Below are positions 29,727 to 33,469 of a DNA stretch of 33,469 bases, one piece after another. A program made the position numbers and the translations under genes. The stretch lies in the NCBI GenBank assembly GCA_001770285.1, contig MEQQ01000046.1, forward strand, positions 1 to 33,469, read 5' to 3'. Origin of the DNA: Betaproteobacteria bacterium RBG_16_66_20. GTDB lineage: Bacteria > Pseudomonadota > Gammaproteobacteria > Burkholderiales > SG8-39. The notes under the pieces were generated by a model, which saw nothing but the letters and a program-made list of their open reading frames with translations, did not search any database and was not told where the DNA came from. How positions within the stretch are numbered: the first letter of the stretch is position 1; each line of letters begins with the position of its first letter.

Positions 29727-31232
29727 ATGGCGAAAAAAAAGACGATCCGGACCATTCCCCAGGAGCGCACGCCGATGCGCGAGCAGCCCGCCGCGGAGCG
29801 GGTGAAGAACTTCACCGAAGTCGCCTGCGGCTACAGTCCGGACGATGCGCTCAGGGAAGCCGAACGCTGCCTGCTCTGCCCGGAGCAACCGTGCGTGGCT
29901 GGCTGCCCGGTCGGCATCGACATTCCCGGCTTCATCCGCAAGCTCGGCCAGAAGGATTTTCGCGGCGCCTATGATGTCCTCACCGACACCAACCTGCTGC
30001 CGGCCATCTGCGGCCGCGTCTGCCCGCAGGAAAACCAGTGCGAAGGGGTGTGCATCGTAGGTGAAACGCTCGAACCGGTCGCCATCGGGCGCCTGGAGCG
30101 CTGGGTCGGCGACCAGGCGATCGCCGAGGGCTGGGCGAGCATCCCGTACATCGAGCCGGCCCCCTACCGGATCGGCATCGTAGGTTCAGGCCCCGCCGGC
30201 GTCGCCTGCGCAGCCGACATGGCCAAGGCCGGATGCGACGTGACCGTCTACGAAGCGTTTCACCTGCCGGGCGGCGTGCTGCGCTACGGGATCCCGGATT
30301 TCCGGCTGCCGAACGAAGTCATCGACGCGGAAATCGGCAGGCTCGAAAAGCTGGGCGTGAAATTCGAATGCAACACCCTGGTGGGTCGCCTGTTCACCAT
30401 CGAGCAGATGGTGGATGAGCTGGGGTTCCACGCGGTGTTCGTCGGCACCGGCGCCGGCTACCCGACCATGCTCGGCATCCCCGGCGATTCGCTGAACGGC
30501 GTGCTGTCGGCGAACGAGCTGCTGACGCGCTGCAACCTGATGCGCGCGAAGGAGTTCCCGGACTACGACACGCCGCTGCCGCTCGGGCAGCGGGTGGCAG
30601 TGGTGGGCGCCGGCAACACCGCGATGGATGCAATGCGCGTATGCAAGCGGCTGGGCGCGGAGAAGGTCTACTGCATCTATCGCCGCTCGCGTACCGAGGC
30701 CCCGGCGCGCGCGGAAGAAGTGCATCACGCGGAGGAAGAAGGCATCGAGTTTCACTGGCTGACCGCCCCGGCGGCAATTCTCGACGACGGCAAGGGCGGC
30801 GTGCGCGGCATGCGCTGCATCCGCATGGAGCTCGGCGAGCCGGACGCTTCGGGCCGGCGCCGCCCGGTCCCGGTGCCGGGCAGCGAGCACGATTTCGAGA
30901 CCGACCTGGTGGTGTTCGCGATCGGCACCAACGCCAATCCGATCATGGGCCAGACCTCGACGCTGCGGCTGAACAAGCGCGGCTATATCGAGACCGACGC
31001 CGAACTGGCGACTTCGGTGGCCGGCGTCTACGCCGGCGGCGATATCGTGACCGGCGCCGCGACCGTCATCGAAGCCATGGGCGCGGGCCGCAAGGCCGCG
31101 CGCAGCATGAAGGCTTACCTGGGCATCCGGGATTCCGACCAGCCGTACGTGATCGACGGCCGGGGAAGCGGCAACAGGATGTTCGGCATCGACCCGCAAG
31201 AGCGCAATTTCGCGCGCATCCGCATTGCTTGA
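29727..31232 (+). CDS. NfnB-type / glutamate synthase small-subunit-like flavoprotein
   Basis: 501 residues. The N-terminal domain holds two [4Fe-4S] sites: C48, C51, C56, C60 and C95, C99, C105, C109. An FAD motif (GIVGSGPAG, 150-158) and an NAD(P) motif (VAVVGAGNTAMD) follow, as in glutamate synthase beta subunit and NfnB. No glutamate synthase large subunit is present; the partner is the NfnA gene directly upstream. This supports an Nfn-type enzyme that moves electrons among NADH, NADPH and ferredoxin. It is followed after 28 bases by the 2-oxoacid oxidoreductase genes, which would supply or use the ferredoxin. Confidence 0.93.
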   Translation: MAKKKTIRTIPQERTPMREQPAAERVKNFTEVACGYSPDDALREAERCLLCPEQPCVAGCPVGIDIPGFIRKLGQKDFRGAYDVLTDTNLLPAICGRVCPQENQCEGVCIVGETLEPVAIGRLERWVGDQAIAEGWASIPYIEPAPYRIGIVGSGPAGVACAADMAKAGCDVTVYEAFHLPGGVLRYGIPDFRLPNEVIDAEIGRLEKLGVKFECNTLVGRLFTIEQMVDELGFHAVFVGTGAGYPTMLGIPGDSLNGVLSANELLTRCNLMRAKEFPDYDTPLPLGQRVAVVGAGNTAMDAMRVCKRLGAEKVYCIYRRSRTEAPARAEEVHHAEEEGIEFHWLTAPAAILDDGKGGVRGMRCIRMELGEPDASGRRRPVPVPGSEHDFETDLVVFAIGTNANPIMGQTSTLRLNKRGYIETDAELATSVAGVYAGGDIVTGAATVIEAMGAGRKAARSMKAYLGIRDSDQPYVIDGRGSGNRMFGIDPQERNFARIRIA

Positions 31233-31260
31233 CGCTGAAACCCAAGACTAATTCACCACC

Positions 31261-33174
31261 ATGAACCATACGACGACGCTCGAAGCGATCAGGCAGGCGC
31301 CACGCAACAAGCCGGTTGTCACCCTGAAAGAGCACATCGTGGAGATCATCAGCGACTCCGGCGAAGGCGCGCAGCGCTGCGGACAGTCGCTGGGCTCGAT
31401 CGCCGCCAAGATGGGCAACGGCATCTGGACGGTGGAGATCATACCCGCGGAAATCAGGCCGCCGGCGCGCAGCGTCGCCGGTGCGAGCGGCAACCGCATC
31501 CGCATCGGCGCGGGGCGCATCACCAACGGCGGCGACGAGACCGACCTGGTGATCGCGTTCAACGAGCAGGTGCTCCTGGGCCGCGTGCGCGACGACGAAC
31601 TCAAGCGCGGTTGCACCATTTTGCTCGAGAGCATGTGGCGCACGAACAAGGACCATCAGATCGCCGCCTCGTACGCGGAAGCCTACGACAAGCTCGTCGC
31701 GGCCGGATACAAGGTCGTCGAGGTGCCGATGGAGCGCGAATGCCTAAAGCTGGTCAACGATGCGCGGCGCGGCAAGAACATGTTCGCCCTCGGCATGCTG
31801 TGCAGCATCTACAGCCTGGAGCTGGACCTCGCGCGCGAGCAGATCGCGCTCACCTTCGGCAAGAAGGAACAAAGCGTCATCGACGCCAACGTCCGGCTGC
31901 TGGACGCGGGCCACGACTGGGCGGAGGCAAACCTGGATTTCAAGTACCGCATCCCCGCCACCCGCTCCACGGTGCCGCAGATCGTGGTCAACGGCAACAC
32001 CGCGCTCGCGCTCGGCGTGCTCGCCTCGGGAATGGAGATCTGCGCGATGTATCCGATCACGCCCGCGACATCGGCATCGCACTACCTGAGCGACGTGTTC
32101 GAGAAGCTGGGCGGAATGGTGCATCAGGCCGAAGACGAGATCGCCGCCTGCGCATTCGCCATCGGCGCTTCCTACGCGGGCAAGTGCGCGCTGACGATCA
32201 CCTCCGGCCCGGGCTACTCGCTCAAGCAGGAGGGCATCGGCCTCGCGGTGATGGGGGAAATCCCGCTGGTGGTCGTCAACGTGCAGCGCGGCGGACCGAG
32301 CACCGGCCAGCCGACCAAGGCGGAACAGGGCGACCTGCTGACCGCGATATTCGGCAGCCACGGTGACGCGCCCAAGGTGGTCATGGCGGCGAGCACCATC
32401 GAGGACTGCTTCTACTCGATCATCACCGCGCGCAAGATCGCCGAAACCTTCAACATGGTGGTGGTGGTGCTCACCGACGCCGGGCTCGCCACCTCGCAGC
32501 AGCCGTTCCCGCGGCCGCAGTTCAGCGAAGACTGGCTGGCGCCGCCCATCGACCAGACGCCGGTGCCGACGGGGGTCAAACCCTATGACTGGGACAAGAC
32601 CACCGGCCTTGCACAGCGCTTCGTCCCGGGCCAGCCCGGCGGCATGCACACCCTGACCGGCCTCGCCCACGACCGTTATGGCCACGTTGCCTATGATCCC
32701 TACACCAACGAGGAAGGACTGAGGATGCGCAGCCTCAAGCTGGCCGCACTGCAGAAGACGCTGAAGGCGCCGCCGGTATTCGGCAAGGAAAGCGGCGAGC
32801 TCCTCGTGATCGGCTGGGGCAGCACCCAGGGCGCGATCGAGGAGGCGGTCACGATCCTCAACGCGGAGGGCCTCAAGGTCTCCTCCATGCACCTGCGCTT
32901 CCTGCAACCGCTGCCGCCCGGCATCAAGCAAGCGATGCAGCGTTTCAAGCAGGTGATGACGATCGAGAGCAACTGGAGCGACAGCCTTCGGGCCGACGTC
33001 ATCGACGAAGACAATCGACGCTATGCGGCGCTCGCCATGCTGTTGCGCGCGCGCTACCTCGTCGACGTCGATTGCTGGAGCGAGGTGCGCGGCCAGCCGA
33101 TCAAGCCCGGCACCATGTGCCGCGTGATCCGCGAAAAACTGAATCTCAAGAAGCGCAAGGCGGCCAAATCATGA
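31261..33174 (+). CDS. korA: 2-oxoacid:ferredoxin oxidoreductase, fused gamma-alpha subunit
   Basis: 637 residues. Residues about 25-215 are the gamma domain (ISDSGEGAQRCGQSLGSIAAK, PAEIRPPARS); residues about 240-630 are the alpha domain with the TPP-pyrimidine segment MYPITPATSASHYLSD, then TSGPGYSLKQEGIGLA and NVQRGGPSTGQPTKAEQGDL. This KorA layout catalyses CoA-dependent oxidative decarboxylation of 2-oxoglutarate or a related acid with ferredoxin as acceptor. The beta subunit gene overlaps its stop as ATGA. The exact oxoacid cannot be told. The symbol is by family. Confidence 0.93.
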   Translation: MNHTTTLEAIRQAPRNKPVVTLKEHIVEIISDSGEGAQRCGQSLGSIAAKMGNGIWTVEIIPAEIRPPARSVAGASGNRIRIGAGRITNGGDETDLVIAFNEQVLLGRVRDDELKRGCTILLESMWRTNKDHQIAASYAEAYDKLVAAGYKVVEVPMERECLKLVNDARRGKNMFALGMLCSIYSLELDLAREQIALTFGKKEQSVIDANVRLLDAGHDWAEANLDFKYRIPATRSTVPQIVVNGNTALALGVLASGMEICAMYPITPATSASHYLSDVFEKLGGMVHQAEDEIAACAFAIGASYAGKCALTITSGPGYSLKQEGIGLAVMGEIPLVVVNVQRGGPSTGQPTKAEQGDLLTAIFGSHGDAPKVVMAASTIEDCFYSIITARKIAETFNMVVVVLTDAGLATSQQPFPRPQFSEDWLAPPIDQTPVPTGVKPYDWDKTTGLAQRFVPGQPGGMHTLTGLAHDRYGHVAYDPYTNEEGLRMRSLKLAALQKTLKAPPVFGKESGELLVIGWGSTQGAIEEAVTILNAEGLKVSSMHLRFLQPLPPGIKQAMQRFKQVMTIESNWSDSLRADVIDEDNRRYAALAMLLRARYLVDVDCWSEVRGQPIKPGTMCRVIREKLNLKKRKAAKS

Positions 33175-33469
33175 ATACCGCGACCGAATGCCTGCTGCGG
33201 ATGGTGGAGGAGCATCACGACCTCGAGGATTACCAGGGCGGCGTGCCGCGCTGGTGCACCGGCTGCGGTGACAACGCCATCCTGACCGCGGTGCAGCGCC
33301 TGTGCCGCGATGAAAACCTGCGCCCCGAAAAGACCGCGTTCATCTCGGGCATCGGCTGCTCGAGCCGCTTTCCGCATTACATGCGGACCTACGGCTTCCA
33401 CGGCATCCATGGCCGCGCGCTGCCGGTCGCCGAAGGCGTGAAGATGGCGCGTCCGGACCTGAACGTGTT
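33171..33469 (+). CDS. korB: 2-oxoacid:ferredoxin oxidoreductase beta subunit (partial)
   Basis: Only the first 99 codons are in the window; the gene runs off the right edge. The start ATG overlaps the korA stop. PRWCTGCGDNAIL (C29, C32) supplies the first cysteines of the [4Fe-4S] cluster, and SGIGCSSRFPHYM with GFHGIHGRALPVAEG is the TPP-binding signature of the beta subunit. Together with the fused gamma-alpha subunit it completes the minimal Kor enzyme. Confidence 0.93.
   Translation, partial: MNTATECLLRMVEEHHDLEDYQGGVPRWCTGCGDNAILTAVQRLCRDENLRPEKTAFISGIGCSSRFPHYMRTYGFHGIHGRALPVAEGVKMARPDLNV

Overview
The window is GC-rich, densely coded DNA with no gene-free stretch longer than about 150 bases. 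It looks chromosomal, from a betaproteobacterium (Burkholderiales-like or a neighbouring order). This rests on gene content: a DUF3567 protein, a DUF2917 gene divergent from a GcvA-like LysR regulator, a PA0069-type radical SAM protein, a class I PPK2 and general codon use. I see no rRNA, tRNA, CRISPR array, IS element or prophage. The only accessory-looking pieces are a Phd/VapC toxin-antitoxin pair (2927-3606) and a lone AAA ATPase/DUF4143 gene (8303-9481).

Layout. 97-2877: a crotonase-family gene (-) divergent from a PLP-dependent serine/threonine dehydratase-like gene and a quinone oxidoreductase (+). 2886-3606: toxin-antitoxin operon with a clear palindromic operator. 3620-4883: LysR regulator divergent from DUF2917. 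4926-8260: NUDIX/metallo-beta-lactamase fusion, an unknown 87-aa protein and glutathione reductase; the first and last appear to start at CTG. 8303-9481: ATPase. 9520-13808 (-): a tight five-gene operon (MFS, DSD1/D-threonine-aldolase-like enzyme, Rid protein, spermidine-synthase-like protein, TauE/SafE). 13848-14930: radical SAM protein. 14953-17602 (-): unknown protein, O-acetylhomoserine sulfhydrylase-like enzyme, alpha/beta hydrolase. 17748-19940 (+): DUF3567, alkaline-phosphatase-family protein, PcaD-like hydrolase. 19927-21012 (-): DUF2817 peptidase. 21142-22131: secreted proline-rich repeat protein. 22159-23862 (-): IlvD/Edd dehydratase. 24009-26322 (+): HTH-methyltransferase fusion translationally overlapping a MetF-like protein. 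26332-28676 (-): MgtC/DUF4010 membrane protein and PPK2. 28790-33469 (+): NfnA, NfnB, KorA and the start of KorB.

How the genes work together. The last block is the clearest functional unit. A 2-oxoacid:ferredoxin oxidoreductase (KorAB) would reduce ferredoxin, and the NfnAB-type flavoprotein pair could exchange electrons among ferredoxin, NADH and NADPH. A site resembling an FNR/Anr box lies upstream, which fits oxygen-responsive control. The 13808-9520 operon looks like uptake and PLP-dependent breakdown of a hydroxy amino acid. The HTH-methyltransferase/MetF-like pair is the best candidate for an undescribed one-carbon system.

Two patterns cut across genes. First, four genes carry a -10-like TAGAAT or TACAAT exactly six bases before the ATG and no Shine-Dalgarno sequence, suggesting leaderless mRNAs. 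Second, several genes contain short AT-rich, rare-codon patches inside otherwise very GC-rich reading frames.
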